Source: an uncultured Colwellia sp.
Lineage (GTDB): Bacteria; Pseudomonadota; Gammaproteobacteria; Enterobacterales; Alteromonadaceae
Length of the DNA stretch: 64,000 nucleotides
Reading direction: 5' to 3'
NCBI GenBank assembly: GCA_913058145.1
Contig: CAJXQM010000002.1
Coordinates: forward strand, 62,001 to 126,000
Each line of letters opens with the position of its first letter. Position 1 is the first letter of the stretch. This document shows, in pieces, positions 16,019 to 25,848 of the stretch. The notes beneath the pieces are model-generated. The model ran no database searches. It saw nothing but the letters and a program-made list of their open reading frames with translations, and was not told where the DNA came from. A program made the position numbers and the translations under genes.

Positions 16019-18443
16019 ATGAGTTGTTGATAAAATGATAGGTCACCATTTTAATTACATCATTAATTAAAAACCAAACAAAGGCATAAAGCCAAATATA
16101 AAGCGCAAACTCCCAGCCTATAGGAGTAATAAATAATCCATAAACCGCAATAAGTGTACCGAGTATTTCAGTGCCAAATGTCGCAACAAGTAATAAGGGT
16201 GAGGGCCAAGGTTTTTGATAAAACCAACCATCAGCTCTAGTAATATAAAGTGTGCTATGCCCGGCGATAATCAGCTTTAAGAATAAAAGGCTTTGAATTG
16301 TCTCTTCAGCAACCCCTTGCTTTTGTAACCAGAAAAATAATACAAATGAAGATAAAACACCAGCGAGACCAAGTACTGTAGAAACGGTGAGTAAGGTATG
16401 CATTTTCCAAGAAACGGGGAGACTACTAACTTTAGTATTGTCATAAGCAATGGCAAGAATAGGTATATCGTTCAATAACGCTAAGAGAATTATCATTACT
16501 GTTGTTATTGGGTAGAAATTAAATACTAAAATACTTAATGTCATAAACAACACAATTCGAATAGTTTCTGCAACACGAAAAGTGGCGTAACTCTTCATTC
16601 TTTCAAAAGTAATTCTAGCCTGCTCTATAGCATGATTAATCACTGAAATACCAGGGGAGGTCAATATAATATCAGCAGAGGCACGTGCTGCGTCAGTAGC
16701 ATTGGACACAGCAAAACCACAATCTGCTTTTTTTAGGGCTGGCGCATCATTGACTCCATCACCCGTCATGCCAACTAAATGACCTGCTTTTTGCAGTTCT
16801 TCTACAATTAGGTATTTATCTTCTGGGAGTACTTCTGCAAAAACATCAACAGATTCAATAGTTTTTAACAATTTTTCCCCATCATATGAGGACAATTCTT
16901 TAGAACATATTACGCCTTCTTTAAAACCAAGTCTTTGTCCTATCTCACTTGCAATTGCGGCATTATCACCCGTGATCATTTTAACCGTTACTCCATGCTT
17001 TAGCATGGTTTGAATAACTTGTGCGGAATCATCTCTTTGAGGATCAATTAAAGGTATTAAACCAATGAGTTCAATCTTGTCTTTTTCTTTTTCAATAGCC
17101 ACGGCTAAAGAGCGGTAGCCTCTAGTAGCAAATAATTCAATGCATTTCATTATTGCAACGTATTCTTTCTCTGACAAGTCAGCCATTTTCAATATAATTT
17201 GAGGAGCGCCTTTATAGACAGTTAACTTTTCATTAGAGAGACAAACGATTGCGGAAGTGAATTTTTTAACAGGATCAAAGGGATTAAATTGCAGCTGTTT
17301 CCATTCTTGCCAATTAGCATGAGGATATTGGGTATCGATATAATCAAATAAAGGGACTTCAATGGGATCATGATTTTCATGGCGCGAAGCAAGCACCGCG
17401 TAAAGAAATAGCTCTTGCTCTATATAGCCATTTAAGGTCATAGGTTCAGCTACTTGCATTTCATTTTTTGTTAAGGTTCCCGTTTTATCTGAGCAAAACA
17501 CATCGACGCCAGCAAGCTCTTCAATCGCAGTAAGGCGAGAAACAATAGCCTTCTTTTTGGCTAGGTTAACTGCACCTACCGCCATTGTAACTGACAGTAC
17601 TGCGGGCAAAGCAACGGGTATTGCTGCTACGGTTAAAACCAAGGCAAAGCGAACAATTTCAAATAAGGGTTCTTGGCGAATAATGCCTGAAATTATAATT
17701 AATAACACCATAAAAAGGGTGAGAACGATAAGAAAATTACCAATTTTCATTACCATCTGTTGGAAGTGACTGCGTTCATTTAGTGAAGCTTTAGCCACAA
17801 GTGCAACAACAGTATTAAAACGGGTATTACTCGCAGTATTCACAATCAACGCTAGCATTTCACCCTGTTTTATTACTGTATTACTGTATGCCAATTCACC
17901 CTCATGTTTAGTCACGGGTAATGATTCTCCTGTTAAGGATGATTCATCAACCGACACAAAGCCACCGCTTAGTAATTTAACATCAGCGGGGATTATATCG
18001 CCAATGCGTATTCTAATAATGTCACCTGGCACTAAGTCTTGTGCGGGAAGCAAACTGTAATGTCCGTCCCGTAATACGCGAACTTCAAGGTTTAGGTGAC
18101 TTTTTAAAACTTTCAGCGCATTTAAAGCTTTATGTTCCTGAAAAAAATCAATTAGTACATTAACTAAAAGCATTATGGTTATAATTACAAAATCTTCCCA
18201 GTGTTTAACCAAGGCTGATAAGATCGCGGCAGCCTCAATCATCCAGGGAATAGGTCCCCAAAATCGACGCAGTATACGGTGTAATATACTTTCTTCTTTT
18301 TCAGTGATTTTGTTCGGACCAAAACGTTCTAATCTAATTTTTGCTTCAGATGTTGACAGACCGCGGTCAAATTCCACGTGAAAATCATCAAGTAAATCTG
18401 AATTTTTTTGGTTAAGGTAAGCTTCAGTATTTTTTATTTTCAT
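15996..18443 (-). CDS. Plasma-membrane-type proton-efflux P-type ATPase (P3A)
   Basis: 815 residues with all P-ATPase landmarks: an N-terminal cation ATPase domain, the actuator motif SLTGES, and TM4 AAIPVALPAVLSVTMAVGA, which resembles plant/fungal H+-ATPases. Asp319 in SDKTGTLTKN is the phosphorylation site, and MITGDN and GDGVNDAPALKKAD follow. TM6 ends LLALLNDIPILAIAYDN, with the Asp in the position used for H+ transport. The length suits archaeal/bacterial P3A pumps without the plant C-terminal autoinhibitory domain. It would export protons and build membrane potential. It lies downstream of an FNR-like regulator on the same strand, suggesting redox or oxygen control. The 3' end abuts a truncated LOG gene, a sign that this block was inserted. 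Confidence 0.88.
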   Translation of the reverse strand: MKIKNTEAYLNQKNSDLLDDFHVEFDRGLSTSEAKIRLERFGPNKITEKEESILHRILRRFWGPIPWMIEAAAILSALVKHWEDFVIITIMLLVNVLIDFFQEHKALNALKVLKSHLNLEVRVLRDGHYSLLPAQDLVPGDIIRIRIGDIIPADVKLLSGGFVSVDESSLTGESLPVTKHEGELAYSNTVIKQGEMLALIVNTASNTRFNTVVALVAKASLNERSHFQQMVMKIGNFLIVLTLFMVLLIIISGIIRQEPLFEIVRFALVLTVAAIPVALPAVLSVTMAVGAVNLAKKKAIVSRLTAIEELAGVDVFCSDKTGTLTKNEMQVAEPMTLNGYIEQELFLYAVLASRHENHDPIEVPLFDYIDTQYPHANWQEWKQLQFNPFDPVKKFTSAIVCLSNEKLTVYKGAPQIILKMADLSEKEYVAIMKCIELFATRGYRSLAVAIEKEKDKIELIGLIPLIDPQRDDSAQVIQTMLKHGVTVKMITGDNAAIASEIGQRLGFKEGVICSKELSSYDGEKLLKTIESVDVFAEVLPEDKYLIVEELQKAGHLVGMTGDGVNDAPALKKADCGFAVSNATDAARASADIILTSPGISVINHAIEQARITFERMKSYATFRVAETIRIVLFMTLSILVFNFYPITTVMIILLALLNDIPILAIAYDNTKVSSLPVSWKMHTLLTVSTVLGLAGVLSSFVLFFWLQKQGVAEETIQSLLFLKLIIAGHSTLYITRADGWFYQKPWPSPLLLVATFGTEILGTLIAVYGLFITPIGWEFALYIWLYAFVWFLINDVIKMVTYHFINNSSKNNNAV

Positions 18444-18593
18444 ATAATTATAAGTCGCTTAACAATAACTAAATTGTAGCATAAACTTTGTTATCACTAG
18501 TGTTTCGCTATATCAGCCTGATTTTTGGGCTTTTGTTGTTTCTCATTACAAAATAACAAAACATGATTTAGAGACACATCACCACCTAGGCGG

Positions 18594-18607
18594 TGTGACT
18601 AATCACA
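18594..18607. promoter_or_regulatory. CRP/FNR-like dyad upstream of the P-ATPase gene
   Basis: TGTGA-CTAA-TCACA is a perfect 5-4-5 palindrome. Its spacing is that of FNR sites (TTGAT-N4-ATCAA) but the half-site is CRP-like. A second imperfect dyad (ACC-ACCTAGGC-GGT) overlaps its left side. It lies about 150 bp upstream of the ATPase ATG and just after the FNR-like gene, a good place for that regulator to act. Confidence 0.45.
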
Positions 18608-18646
18608 TCAAAAAAATCACGCTTGTTTCACGAATATAGACCAATG

Positions 18647-19348
18647 TTAGCGATGTTGTGCCGCTTCACTTAAATGAGGGATATCTACAATAGTTACTTG
18701 GCGGCGTTCCATTTTTACCCAGCCTTCTTGCTGTAACTGTGTCAATGTTCTACTGACAGTTTCTGATGCTAAGCCTAGATAATTTCCTATGTCATCACGA
18801 GACATGCTTAATTCAAAATCTTTGCCTGAACAGCCAAGAGATTTACAGTTATCGGCTGTATCAATTAAAAATGCGGCAATGCGTGATTTAGCTTTTTTCT
18901 TATTTAACAATGAAATATTACGACCATGTCGTTTGAAATTATCTAGAGCGAGTTTTAACAACCATTCTGGAACTACCTCATTGAGTATTTTTTTCACCTC
19001 AGCAAGTGGAATGGCACAAACTGACGATGTGTGTAAGGCAATAGCTGATGAGACATATTGGTCAGAATCATAGCCTTCTAAACCGATGACATCATTAGGA
19101 AGAGAAAAATTTAAAACTTGTTCGTCACCACTATCATTAGTCACATAGATTTTTATCGCCCCTGATTTAATCACATAAAGTGTGCTTAATATATCACCTG
19201 TGTTAAATACATGTTCATTAACACTCAGCATATGTGACTGAAATATCTTAATATAAGGCGCATATTCTAGGAGTTTTGACCCAATACAACTGTTATTCCA
19301 AATACAGTGTTCACATCCTTTTGATCCTTCCTGTTTATAGTCTTTCAT
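18647..19348 (-). CDS. FNR-like Crp/Fnr family regulator with predicted Fe-S cluster
   Basis: 233 residues. Four cysteines fit the FNR [4Fe-4S] pattern: Cys12, Cys15 and Cys21 in GCEHCIWNNSC plus Cys111 in SSVCAIPL. A cNMP-fold beta roll (GDILSTLYVIKSGAIKIYV) follows, then a dimer helix and a C-terminal winged HTH whose recognition helix reads ASETVSRTLTQLQ, the E..SR type that reads TTGAT half-sites. It should be an oxygen- or NO-sensitive activator in the cytosol. ATG start with AAGGA. It is followed by the P-ATPase gene and preceded by a remnant of an anaerobic cytochrome b. Confidence 0.85.
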   Translation of the reverse strand: MKDYKQEGSKGCEHCIWNNSCIGSKLLEYAPYIKIFQSHMLSVNEHVFNTGDILSTLYVIKSGAIKIYVTNDSGDEQVLNFSLPNDVIGLEGYDSDQYVSSAIALHTSSVCAIPLAEVKKILNEVVPEWLLKLALDNFKRHGRNISLLNKKKAKSRIAAFLIDTADNCKSLGCSGKDFELSMSRDDIGNYLGLASETVSRTLTQLQQEGWVKMERRQVTIVDIPHLSEAAQHR

Positions 19349-19730
19349 ATCTTCCTTAAAATATTTATAAGTTTATGTAACCACATACTTTTAATAATGA
19401 TTTAATGACCTAAATTTTGTTATGGGGGAATACCTGATATGTTTTTTTAAAATTACTTATACCCGGTATTATTAGACGATATTCAGCATCACTTCTTGGA
19501 ATGATTTTTTGATAAATAATCCCCATATAATCAATGTAAATATTCTTGCGCACCGCTAGAGATTTTCATGTGTCAAATACATAAATTGACTTAAAAACCA
19601 ACTACTATGGTCAGATATATGTTTAACTTACTGGCTGAAAACACCCTAAAAAAGTGAACAATAAGGCATAAAATGAGAATATAGGATGAGAGGAAAGTTA
19701 CTATGCCACATCAACGAATAAGAGAGTTAA
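19349..19730. other. Intergenic region upstream of the FNR-like gene
   Basis: About 380 bp, very A+T rich, expected to hold the promoter of the FNR-like gene (minus strand). I find no convincing ORF, palindrome or FNR box in it. Confidence 0.4.
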
Positions 19731-20087
19731 ATGCCCAATAACTGCATACATAGCACCTTTGCAGGCATTAACTTATCTAGCGTTGAAATTAATTTTGTTT
19801 CCCGCGATTTGGCTATCAGGGTTACTCTATCTTTTTTATTCTCTCTGGACTGGACTTCTAGTCGCTCCAGTGAACTATTATTTTGGGTAGCTGGTATTCA
19901 TATCTCAGCAGCAATTGTAATATTTATTATTGTGCATGTTTATCTGCTTACTGTTGGTCATGCCTTGCGCAAGTAACTACAACCGATGATAAACGGCTTT
20001 GATGACGTGAATTTAACGGCTGAAGAAGAGGTTTACTTAAAAGAAAATGAACCAGACCATATTGACCCAGTTAAGTTAATGCGATAA
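19731..20087 (+). pseudogene. Decayed b-type cytochrome (thiosulfate/tetrathionate-reductase type) remnant
   Basis: The track's 81-residue ORF ends in a last transmembrane helix with a heme-ligand His (IFIIVHVYLLTVGHALRK). The expected continuation is found in another frame: an ATG at 19986 opens MINGFDDVNLTAEEEVYLKEN and runs to a TAA at 20087. In intact cytochrome b subunits of this type these two pieces are contiguous (HVYL.TTG... followed by MI.GWE). A frameshift plus loss of the first helices therefore makes this a pseudogene. Confidence 0.7.
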
Positions 20088-20094
20088 AAAAGAA

Positions 20095-20128
20095 TGTTAA
20101 GCAATAATTTATAAATTATTGCTTAACA
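20095..20128. terminator. Strong bidirectional intrinsic terminator after rimO
   Basis: A 16-bp perfect inverted repeat (TGTTAAGCAATAATTT and its complement) with a 2-4 nt loop. On the minus strand it is followed by CTTTTTT, ending the rimO transcript. On the plus strand it is followed by a short T tract. Confidence 0.85.
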
Positions 20129-20176
20129 TTTTAAGAAAATAAAACTGAGTAGTGAATATTTTATATGGAACTAGAA

Positions 20177-21643
20177 CTAAGTCTCTTCATCTTCTACACG
20201 AACACCCCAAACATCATGCTCGTCTGCATGAATAATTTGTACCCACATTAAGTCGCCAGGCTCAGCATCAAAGTCATCAGACAGATAAACTTTACCATCT
20301 ACTTCAGGTGCATCCATATAAGAGCGTCCTACAATACCAAGACCATTCACTTCATCAACAAGAATGAGATATTCTTGACCAATTCGAGCTTGAAGTTTAT
20401 CCGCACTGATTTTTGCTTGTACTGTCATAAAACGTTGCAGTCTGTTTTCCATCACGTCATCTGAAATATGATCAGGTAAAGCATTAGCCGTAGCGCCTTT
20501 AACTGGCGAGTATTTGAAACAACCAACACGGTCTAATTGTGCTTCTTCTAAAAAGTCTAATAACTCTTCAAACTCTTCTTCTGTTTCACCTGGGAAACCG
20601 ACAATAAAGGTTGAACGAATGACTAACTCAGGACACATTTCACGCCACTTGGCAATACGTTCTAACACGCGGTCTGAGCTACCAGGACGTTTCATTAATT
20701 TAAGAATGCGTTTATTTGCATGCTGAAAAGGAATGTCTAAATACGGTAGTATTTTACCCTCAGCCATTAATGGAATGATTTTATCAACATGCGGATACGG
20801 GTAAACATAATGTAGGCGTATCCAAACGCCCTGCTTCGCTAATTCTTCACATAACTGCTGCATGTGAGTTTTAACCGGCATACCATCCCAAAAATCTGTT
20901 TTATGTTTTACATCCACACCGTAAGCAGAAGTATCTTGGGAAATAACCAATAACTCTTTAACGCCAGCATCAACCAAACGTTTAGCTTCACCTAATACAT
21001 CACCAACCGGACGTGAGTCTAAATCGCCACGCATGGATGGAATAATACAGAATGTACAACGGTGATTACACCCTTCTGATATTTTTAAGTAAGCATAATG
21101 CTTAGGCGTAAGTTTAACCCCTTGCGGAGGTACTAAATCAATAAACGGATTATGCTTAGGTTTAGCGACATGTTTATGCACTTGTGTTAATACTTCATCA
21201 TAAGCATGAGGACCAGTAACGCCTAAAACATTTGGGTGAAGCTCAATAATTTCATCTTTCTTAACACCTAAACAACCGGTAACCAACACTTTACCATTTG
21301 CAGCTAGTGCTTCGCCAATGGTATCCAGTGATTCTTGTACTGCCGAATCGATGAAACCACAGGTATTTACTATCACTAATTCAGCATCGTCATAGCTATT
21401 CGTTACATCATAACCTTCAGTGCGAAGTTGAGTAAGAATGCGTTCGCTGTCGACAAGATTCTTTGGGCAACCGAGACTTACGAAGCCTACCTTTGCAGCG
21501 CGTTTTGACTCTGGATGTGATGTAACAACTTCTTGATGTTGCTCTTCAATCATTTTAGATGGAATGTCTAACGTTGTTGTTTGGCTTTCGGCAGAATTAC
21601 TACTTTTCTTAGATTCTTGTGGGTCAAATTTTTCTACGGTCAT
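20177..21643 (-). CDS. rimO: Ribosomal protein uS12 methylthiotransferase RimO
   Basis: A radical SAM methylthiotransferase that adds a methylthio group to the conserved Asp of ribosomal protein S12. The UPF0004 domain begins [17 protein letters not shown] and carries NTCGFID. The radical SAM cluster motif is [11 protein letters not shown]. Further motifs are [27 protein letters not shown] and [10 protein letters not shown], and the C-terminal TRAM domain ends near GVRVEDEET. The track begins at a TTG; the ATG at 21643 is the better start (488 residues). Even so, the protein has about 50 extra N-terminal residues, rich in Ser, Thr and Gln, compared with E. coli RimO. Monocistronic with a strong terminator. 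Confidence 0.95.
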   Translation of the reverse strand: MTVEKFDPQESKKSSNSAESQTTTLDIPSKMIEEQHQEVVTSHPESKRAAKVGFVSLGCPKNLVDSERILTQLRTEGYDVTNSYDDAELVIVNTCGFIDSAVQESLDTIGEALAANGKVLVTGCLGVKKDEIIELHPNVLGVTGPHAYDEVLTQVHKHVAKPKHNPFIDLVPPQGVKLTPKHYAYLKISEGCNHRCTFCIIPSMRGDLDSRPVGDVLGEAKRLVDAGVKELLVISQDTSAYGVDVKHKTDFWDGMPVKTHMQQLCEELAKQGVWIRLHYVYPYPHVDKIIPLMAEGKILPYLDIPFQHANKRILKLMKRPGSSDRVLERIAKWREMCPELVIRSTFIVGFPGETEEEFEELLDFLEEAQLDRVGCFKYSPVKGATANALPDHISDDVMENRLQRFMTVQAKISADKLQARIGQEYLILVDEVNGLGIVGRSYMDAPEVDGKVYLSDDFDAEPGDLMWVQIIHADEHDVWGVRVEDEET

Positions 21644-21655
21644 GTTTTGTCTCAA

Positions 21656-22025
21656 CTTGCTCTATATTTTATTACCGGGGCTTTAACTAATAGAGAGCAG
21701 CCTCATAAGTGGTGATTTAACTACCTTGATTGCAAATTTAATGTCTTTACTAAGGTACTTGTTTAATACGCGGGATTATACAGCAATGTAGGGAGAGGAT
21801 GAATAATTAGTTTTCAGAGATTTTTTCTTGATTAAAGAACAAAAAAAATAGCTGAATTTTCAATTCAAAATTCCCTTTAAGCCTTTAGTTAAAACCTTGA
21901 ATTATTTTCGCAAAATATACCGTAGTTGTCTCCATCCCTTTAATGTTTGGAAAAAATTTATATTAAATATATGGCTTCAGCACATGAATTTATCTAATGT
22001 CGATTAAATATAAGCCCAGCCAGAG
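21656..22025. other. Intergenic region upstream of rimO
   Basis: About 370 bp containing the rimO promoter region (minus strand). No ORF or clear signal. The right-hand end may include further decayed sequence from the S9 peptidase remnant next to it. Confidence 0.35.
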
Positions 22026-22280
22026 TTAATGTTTTTGTTGATCTAGTCCCTGAACGTTTGGTATTCCAACCAAAGATGGCGGTGCTTTACTGCCATCGTA
22101 GTTGACCGCATAGAGTTTTCCGGTGTACTGTTGGATATCCAGTGGGCCATATGAGATTGTTACCATAGTAACCACTCTTTTATTATTGACCCAATAAAAA
22201 CTTCCTATATTGTCTTTACCATTTAATCGAAATAAGTATTTAACGACTTCCCCTAACGAAATTAAAAGGGTTAAAATCAA
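22026..22280 (-). pseudogene. Fragment of an S9-type (prolyl oligopeptidase family) peptidase
   Basis: The 84-residue ORF has only a TTG start. Its middle resembles the N-terminal beta-propeller entry of Alteromonadales S9 peptidases: FRLNGKDNIGSFYWVNNKRVV, then QQYTGKLYAVNYDGSK. Nothing of the propeller blades or of the catalytic alpha/beta hydrolase domain is present on either side. I read it as a relic, with moderate confidence in the family. Confidence 0.5.
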
Positions 22281-22394
22281 TTTACCTGTTTTGTACTATT
22301 TGGTGGGAACAGCAAGTTTTTTTTACTGATCCTTAATTACATTCTATGACAATATTAATTTTAAAATACTTGACTACATGAGAAAACTGAGGAA

Positions 22395-24194
22395 ATGATG
22401 AACAATAATAACTTAAATAAAAGTTACAGTATCGTTAGCTTATTAGCCTTTATCGGACTTTTATTTTATAGCACTAACTTAATGGCTGATGATCAAGTCT
22501 CTATAAGTGCCAATGAACAGTTAACGCAAATTATTGATGAAAGATGGGATTTTTCATTAAAAGAAAATCCTTTATCTGCAACTCGTGCTGGCGTGAATAA
22601 ATATAATCATTTACTTAACCGAGTATCATCGAAAGATAACGATAGACGCCTTGCAGCAGAGCGCGTATTTCTTACGCGTTTAATCGATATTGATATTAAG
22701 ACACTTTCCGCAGAAAATCGCATTAATCATCAGTTACTTCAATGGGTAATAAAAGGTGCTATAGATGGCTATCAATTAAATTTATCTCGTATACCACTGA
22801 ATACTTTTAGTAGTTTTTATCTGTCAGTACTTAACATGAGTAATGGTTTGGTGATGAATAATATTGAAGATTATCAAGACTATATTTCCCGGTTAAATGA
22901 TATACCTCGATATTTTAATGAAAATATCATCAATATGCGCACCGGTATTGAAACCGATTTTACGCTACCAAAAATTGTTGTTGAAGGTATACTTCCTACC
23001 GTTCAGGCACAGATATATCAAGACCCAACAAAAAGCAGTTTATATAAACCGTTTTTGAATATTAATAACACTATCTCTTTAGCAAACCAAACACTTCTTA
23101 GAGCTCATGCTAAGCAAGCTATATCAAAATCTGCGATACCTGCTTTTACAACATTTACTGAGTTTTTTGGTGGCGAATATTTACAAGCCGCCTCAAAAAA
23201 TATTGGCGCAGCGCAAATGAATAATGGTAAAGCTTATTATGCTCATCAAATTAAAACCTACACTACATTAACTAATATATCTGCTAGACAAATACATCAA
23301 ACCGGACTTAGCGAAGTAAAACGTATCCGAGAAGAAATGTCCGCCATTATCAAGGAGCTTAACTTTACTGGCACCTTTGAAGAGTTCACTCAATTTCTTA
23401 GAACAGATCCACAGTTTTATGCAAAATCAGCCAAGGAACTTCTCAAAGAAGCGTCTTATATTGCCAAACGAATAGATTATGTGATGCCTGAGTTTTTTGG
23501 AAAACTGCCTCGAAATCCTTACGGTGTTGTGCCAGTACCTAAAGAGATCGCGCCAAACTATACTACGGCATCATATAATAATGCATTAGTTGGTGGTAAT
23601 CGTGGTGGTGCCTACTGGTTAAATACTTATCAATTAGATCAACGACCTTTATATGAACTTACTGCGCTAACATTACATGAAGCAGTACCTGGTCATCACC
23701 ATCAATCTGCTATCTCAAGTGAACTACAAAATGTACCTAAGTTCCGTTTAGCGCTATATTTTAGTGCTTATGGAGAAGGATGGGGGTTGTACTCGGAAAA
23801 ATTAGGCGTTGAAATGGGCGTTTATGATACACCATATGATAATTTTGGACGCCTAAGTTATGAAATGTGGCGGGCTTGTCGATTAGTTATCGATACAGGT
23901 ATACATGCTCAAGGCTGGAGTAGACAACAAGGTGTCGATTTCCTTTCTAGTAATACCTCATTATCTCAAGCTAATGTTAGAGCCGAGATAGATCGTTATA
24001 TATCATGGCCAGGACAGGCGCTTTCATATAAATTAGGTGAACTCGCCATTTGGAAATTTAGAAATAAAGCTGAAAAAGCCTTAGGAGACAGGTTTAGTCT
24101 TCGCGATTTTCATGATGCATTGTTAGGTAACGGTGCATTGCCACTTACAATGGTTGAAGCAGAAATTGATCGATTTATTGCTGCGAGTAATTAG
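22395..24194 (+). CDS. DUF885 family protein, probable exported metallo-hydrolase
   Basis: 599 residues. An N-terminal signal peptide (SIVSLLAFIGLLFYSTNLMA) precedes a long mainly helical DUF885 body. The family motif HEAVPGHHH near residue 430 contains the HExxxH-like metal-binding arrangement, followed by FSAYGEGWGLYSEKLG. The C-terminus reads YISWPGQALSYKLGELAIWKFR, another family hallmark. DUF885 proteins are thought to be zinc-dependent carboxypeptidase-like enzymes, but the substrate is unknown. Location should be periplasmic. Monocistronic; start ATG with GAGGAAATG context. Confidence 0.85.
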   Translation: MMNNNNLNKSYSIVSLLAFIGLLFYSTNLMADDQVSISANEQLTQIIDERWDFSLKENPLSATRAGVNKYNHLLNRVSSKDNDRRLAAERVFLTRLIDIDIKTLSAENRINHQLLQWVIKGAIDGYQLNLSRIPLNTFSSFYLSVLNMSNGLVMNNIEDYQDYISRLNDIPRYFNENIINMRTGIETDFTLPKIVVEGILPTVQAQIYQDPTKSSLYKPFLNINNTISLANQTLLRAHAKQAISKSAIPAFTTFTEFFGGEYLQAASKNIGAAQMNNGKAYYAHQIKTYTTLTNISARQIHQTGLSEVKRIREEMSAIIKELNFTGTFEEFTQFLRTDPQFYAKSAKELLKEASYIAKRIDYVMPEFFGKLPRNPYGVVPVPKEIAPNYTTASYNNALVGGNRGGAYWLNTYQLDQRPLYELTALTLHEAVPGHHHQSAISSELQNVPKFRLALYFSAYGEGWGLYSEKLGVEMGVYDTPYDNFGRLSYEMWRACRLVIDTGIHAQGWSRQQGVDFLSSNTSLSQANVRAEIDRYISWPGQALSYKLGELAIWKFRNKAEKALGDRFSLRDFHDALLGNGALPLTMVEAEIDRFIAASN

Positions 24195-24391
24195 TTATCA
24201 CCTTGGTTAGACGTTTATTATTTCTTATTATAGATACATAGCCAAGGTTATTAATCAAAGGGCATCCGGAGTAATAGAATCGAACTCATTCTCTTTTATT
24301 GCATTAGTTTAGGCTTATAATGCTGATTACTTAGAGAGTTTAGATTGTAAATACGTTAAGGAGTTTAAAGCTTCTAAATCATAATTTATCC

Positions 24392-25681
24392 TCAAACTTT
24401 CATATTCAACTGATGTTTTTTCAACTTCCTATATAAGGTTCTAACGCTTATTTCTAAATTTTCAGCAATAGTTATTGGTTGATTACCGTATTGATTAAGT
24501 AGCTTGATTATGTGCTCTTTTTCGTTTGACATCAGGTTAGTTGAGTTGTTATTTATCTTGTTTAAAACAATAACACTGTTGGGTAAGTTTTCAACGTTTA
24601 TTAAGTCATCATCGCTTAATAGAGCACTTCGTTGAACGATATTTTTAAGCTCTCTGACATTACCTGGATAATGATAATGAGCTAACGCAGTTAACGCTTC
24701 AGTAGTAAATTTTTTCGATGAAAATTCACTTTTTAATAATAAATGCTCTGCTAAAATTGATACATCAGACTTTCTAGCTCTTAGTGTTGGTAAGCTTATT
24801 GGAAAAGCGGCAATACGGTAATACAAATCTTCTCGAAACTCGCCTTCTGTCACCATTTTTTCTAAATTTTTGTGACTAGCACAAATCAATCTAAAGTTGG
24901 CCATTTCCTTTTCAACACTCCCCACACGTCGATAATAGCCTGTTTCAAGTAATCGTAATAATTTTACTTGTAAATTAAGTGGGACATCGCCTATTTCATC
25001 TAAAAATAAAGTGCCGCCATTTGACATACAAACTAAACCATCTTTGCGAGTGCTAGCTCCGGTAAATGCACCTTTCTCATGACCGAATAATTCGGATTCA
25101 AATAAAGATTCATTGAGTCCGGTGCATTCAACCTCTATAAAAGGCTTATTAGCTCGCTTACTGGCTTGATGTATTGATAATGCGGCGAGTTCTTTACCTG
25201 TACCTGTCTCACCTTGTAATAATATGCTGATATTACTATTTGCACTGCGAGTGATCATTTTTAAGAGTTCTTGAAATGGCCTACTTTTACCTATTAATTT
25301 ACTATCGCTACTAATACTACTAGCAAAATCAACTTTTTCGAGTATTTCTAAAAAGCCAATCGTCATGCCATTGTTATCTTTAACTGGTTTCATCAAAATA
25401 TTACAATAAGTATCTCCTGATCCTGTTTTATGAATGTGCAGTGCTGAGCTGTTTTTACCTGTTTCTTTACATGATGATAGAGGACAAGCTTCCCCTCTTT
25501 GATCACAAGGTTTGTTGAAATTATGTGATACCCCGTAGCACTTACTTTTCCCCAGTATTACTTTCGTCGTGTAGGTATCACGGTAAGCCTGATTAACCGC
25601 TTCAATTGAGTAATCATGTGTGATGAATATTGCTGGTTTCTCAACAGATTCGATAATTGCTTGAATAGTTTGATGTACCAA
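24392..25681 (-). CDS. Sigma-54-dependent activator with Cys-rich PAS domain (candidate cyd regulator)
   Basis: 429 residues. An N-terminal PAS domain contains a conserved-looking Cys/His set (Cys48, His53, Cys59, Cys66, Cys71: [20 protein letters not shown]). The AAA+ domain carries Walker A GETGTGKE, the sigma-54 contact loop GAFTGA and Walker [14 protein letters not shown]-terminal Fis-type HTH ends the protein ([23 protein letters not shown]). The Cys-rich PAS suggests redox, heme or metal sensing. No ATG is available; a TTG with AAGG 8-10 nt upstream is the likely start. It diverges from cydA, and the spacer holds matching sigma-54 elements, so it very probably controls the bd oxidase genes. 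Confidence 0.85.
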   Translation of the reverse strand: MVHQTIQAIIESVEKPAIFITHDYSIEAVNQAYRDTYTTKVILGKSKCYGVSHNFNKPCDQRGEACPLSSCKETGKNSSALHIHKTGSGDTYCNILMKPVKDNNGMTIGFLEILEKVDFASSISSDSKLIGKSRPFQELLKMITRSANSNISILLQGETGTGKELAALSIHQASKRANKPFIEVECTGLNESLFESELFGHEKGAFTGASTRKDGLVCMSNGGTLFLDEIGDVPLNLQVKLLRLLETGYYRRVGSVEKEMANFRLICASHKNLEKMVTEGEFREDLYYRIAAFPISLPTLRARKSDVSILAEHLLLKSEFSSKKFTTEALTALAHYHYPGNVRELKNIVQRSALLSDDDLINVENLPNSVIVLNKINNNSTNLMSNEKEHIIKLLNQYGNQPITIAENLEISVRTLYRKLKKHQLNMKV

Positions 25682-25705
25682 TTGTATTTCACCTTAAAAT
25701 AACTT

Positions 25706-25752
25706 TGTCAAAAATGACACTGATTGACGCTATTTAATGTCATTTGTGTCTT
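25706..25752. promoter_or_regulatory. Candidate upstream activating sequence for the cyd sigma-54 promoter
   Basis: TGTCA-AAAA-TGACA (25706-25719) is a perfect palindrome. A second, poorer copy (TGTCA-TTTG-TGTCT, 25739-25752) is centred 33 bp away, about three helical turns. AAATGACA and TGTCATTT also form an inverted pair across the two. They lie 80-125 bp upstream of the -24 element, the usual distance for enhancer sites of sigma-54 activators. Confidence 0.55.
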
Positions 25753-25832
25753 GATTAAAAGCTTATTTTAATCACCTATTCTCATTTGCTTTTATTTTCT
25801 TATATTTCAATTACTTACATTTATTTTATTTA

Positions 25833-25848
25833 TGGTATGTTTATTGCT
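25833..25848 (+). promoter_or_regulatory. Sigma-54 (-24/-12) promoter for the cyd operon
   Basis: TGGTATG-TTTA-TTGCT fits the TGGYAYR-N4-TTGCW consensus, with the required GG-N10-GC spacing. It points toward cydA. Transcription would start near 25859, leaving a leader of about 420 nt. Confidence 0.65.
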
